Source: JARLFX01 sp036404255 | GTDB taxonomy: Bacteria; Acidobacteriota; Terriglobia; Terriglobales; Acidobacteriaceae | Assembly: GCA_036404255.1 (NCBI GenBank) | Contig: DASWOP010000050.1 | Span: 1 to 6,711, forward strand | Direction of reading: 5' to 3' | DNA length: 6,711 bases | In this document: positions 5,442-6,711 of the stretch, in pieces | Layout of the letters: the number at the start of each line of letters is the position of its first letter | Numbering within the stretch: the first letter of the stretch is position 1 | Position numbers and translations under genes: made by a program | The notes under the pieces: generated by a model | Seen by the model: the letters and a program-made list of their open reading frames with translations, nothing else | What the model was told of the DNA's origin: nothing | Databases searched by the model: none

Positions 5442-6521
5442 ATGAGCCCTTCCGAAACAAACCCCTCCACCAGCCGATTCGTCCGCGCCTGTCTCCGCCT
5501 GCCCGTGGATCGCACTCCCGTCTGGTTCCTTCGTCAGGCCGGCCGCTACATGCCGGAGTATATGGCCGTCCGCAAGCACCATACCCTGCTGGACATCTGC
5601 CGCAAGCCCGAGATAGCCGCCGAAGTCACCATCACCGCCGCCGAAAAGCTCGGCGTGGACGCGGCCATCATCTTCGCCGACCTCCTCCTTCCTTTCACGC
5701 CCATGGGCGTAGATTTTGAATTTCTCGCCGGCGAAGGCCCCGTCGTCCACAAGCCCATCCGCACCCGCGAGCAGATCGACGCCCTGCGCACTGACCACAC
5801 TGCCGACCTCGGCTACGTGGCCGAAGCCATCGCCAGGGTCGCCAAACACTTCGCCGACCCGCGTCCCGACGGCGACACTCTCGGCATCATCGGCTTCTGC
5901 GGAGCGCCCTTCACCCTCGCCAGCTACATGATCGAGGGCGGCAGCTCCCGCAACTACATCGAAACCAAGCGCATGATGTACTCCGACCCCGGTGCCTGGG
6001 CCGCCCTCATGGACAAGCTCCTCGAAGTCCTCACCGGCTTCGCCGCGCAGCAGGTCGAGGCTGGCGCCGACGTCATCCAGATCTTCGATAGCTGGGCTGG
6101 CGCGCTCTCCGTCGCCGACTATCGCGAATACGTCCTCCCAGCCACCACCCGCCTCGTCCAGGCCGTGCGTGCCCTCGGCGTCCCCGTCATCTACTTCGGC
6201 GTCGATACCGCCTCGCAGCTCACCACCATGCGCGAGACCCAGGCTGACGTTCTCGGTCTCGACTGGCGCGTTCCCCTCGACGAAGGCTGGCGCGCCGTCG
6301 GCCATGACCGCGCCGTGCAGGGCAACCTCGACCCCATCACTCTCTTCGCGCCGGAATCCGTCCTGCGCCGCCGCGTGCAGGAGGTCTTCACCGCCGCCGC
6401 TGGCCGCAACGGACACATCTTCAACCTCGGCCACGGCATCGTCCCCGGCACACCTGTAGAAAGCGTCCAACTCGTCGTCGAACTCGTGAAGGAGTTCTCA
6501 GCCCAGACGGTGCGCGCATGA
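5442..6521 (+). CDS. hemE: Uroporphyrinogen III decarboxylase
   Basis: Cytosolic enzyme that removes the four acetate carboxyl groups of uroporphyrinogen III to give coproporphyrinogen III in heme synthesis. The protein of 359 residues matches the family's usual 340-370. Active-site features are complete: FLRQAGRYMPEY (29-40) with R31 and R35 binding substrate carboxylates; D80 in IIFADLLLP, the Asp that holds the pyrrole nitrogens; Y162 in TLASYMIEGG; S217 in QIFDSWAG; and H331 in FNLGHGIVPGTP. The start is uncertain. TTG 5424, ATG 5433 and ATG 5442 are all in frame; I prefer 5442 because GAG at 5429-5431 stands ten bases upstream and the candidate -10 box leaves little leader for the others. 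The conserved part begins only at about residue 12, so the choice does not affect function. The TGA overlaps the ATG of hemH (ATGA), as in an operon. Codon use favours C- and G-ending codons. Confidence 0.95.
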   Translation: MSPSETNPSTSRFVRACLRLPVDRTPVWFLRQAGRYMPEYMAVRKHHTLLDICRKPEIAAEVTITAAEKLGVDAAIIFADLLLPFTPMGVDFEFLAGEGPVVHKPIRTREQIDALRTDHTADLGYVAEAIARVAKHFADPRPDGDTLGIIGFCGAPFTLASYMIEGGSSRNYIETKRMMYSDPGAWAALMDKLLEVLTGFAAQQVEAGADVIQIFDSWAGALSVADYREYVLPATTRLVQAVRALGVPVIYFGVDTASQLTTMRETQADVLGLDWRVPLDEGWRAVGHDRAVQGNLDPITLFAPESVLRRRVQEVFTAAAGRNGHIFNLGHGIVPGTPVESVQLVVELVKEFSAQTVRA

Positions 6522-6711
6522 GAGCCATCCTCCTCCTCGCCCACGGCACGCCAGACACCCTCGGAGAGATGCCCGAGTACCTCAGCAAAGTCGTCGGTGG
6601 CCGCCCCATGCCCCAGCACGTCGTAGAAGAGCTGCAGCAGCGCTACGCCGAGATCGGCCTCACCGCGGAGCCCGGCCCCGAGCCGCCGCCCCTCACCCGC
6701 TGGACCCTCCG
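6518..6711 (+). CDS. hemH: Ferrochelatase, N-terminal part, cut by window edge
   Basis: First 64 codons of a ferrochelatase, the enzyme that inserts ferrous iron into protoporphyrin IX (or coproporphyrin III in the alternative pathway). The visible N-terminus ILLLAHGTPDTLGEMPEYL (4-22) followed by GGRPMP (27-32), HVVEELQQRYAEIG (34-47) and PPPLTRWT (56-63) fits the beginning of the family, with AHGTP in the place of the commoner NLGTP. Full members have about 310-370 residues; the catalytic His and Glu would lie beyond the edge. The ATG at 6518 overlaps the hemE TGA by four bases. AAGGAG (6489-6494) is too far away (23 bases) to serve as its own Shine-Dalgarno, so translation is probably coupled to hemE. 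The frame stays open to the last base. A protoporphyrinogen or coproporphyrinogen oxidase gene may follow, as in hemEHY operons; that is inference. Confidence 0.85.
   Translation, partial: MRAILLLAHGTPDTLGEMPEYLSKVVGGRPMPQHVVEELQQRYAEIGLTAEPGPEPPPLTRWTL

Noticed and set aside
5421..6470. 349-codon open frame on the minus strand
   Set aside because: It lies antisense to hemE, is dominated by Gly, Asp, Glu, Ala and Val as expected from a mirrored GC-rich gene, and shows no domain.
1..6711. CRISPR array, tRNA, rRNA, prophage, toxin-antitoxin or defence genes
   Set aside because: I looked for regular repeats, cloverleaf-like segments and characteristic proteins on both strands and found none.

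Overview
The window looks like chromosomal DNA of a GC-rich, free-living bacterium. My best guess is an Acidobacteriota lineage (Terriglobales-like). I base this on how the HemE, ferrochelatase and DUF2237 proteins read and on general codon preference; it is recollection of family sequences, not a search, so treat it as tentative.

Layout from left to right. (1) Positions 1 to about 1175 hold one end of an insertion sequence with an IS1182-like DDE transposase on the minus strand. The gene starts at 1107 and runs off the left edge, so its C-terminus and the other IS end are not visible. A terminator-like hairpin (1112-1151) sits directly upstream of the transposase ribosome-binding site. (2) A perfect 31-nt palindrome (1176-1206) separates the IS end from the neighbouring operon and probably serves as that operon's terminator. 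(3) On the minus strand, a YbiT-type ABC-F ATPase (3250-1634) overlaps by one base with a small DUF2237 protein (1634-1224), forming a two-gene unit. (4) Upstream of it, also on the minus strand, lies an RhlE-like DEAD-box RNA helicase (4965-3436) with a TTG start, a strong Shine-Dalgarno and a good sigma-70-type promoter. Between helicase and ABC-F is a 185-bp spacer that can fold into two hairpins. (5) A divergent intergenic region of about 480 bp separates the helicase from (6) a plus-strand heme operon: hemE (uroporphyrinogen decarboxylase) overlapping by ATGA with the first 64 codons of hemH (ferrochelatase), which is cut by the right edge.

Functionally there are two housekeeping blocks: RNA/ribosome maintenance on the minus strand (helicase, ABC-F factor, DUF2237 passenger) and late heme synthesis on the plus strand. 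The IS landed just beyond the 3' end of the minus-strand operon, where it breaks no visible gene. I found no CRISPR array, tRNA, rRNA, phage gene, toxin-antitoxin pair or defence system, and nothing I could defend as a new biological system. The most interesting items are small: the IS/palindrome junction, the hairpin in front of the transposase, the structured ABC-F leader and the DEVD variant of the helicase motif II.
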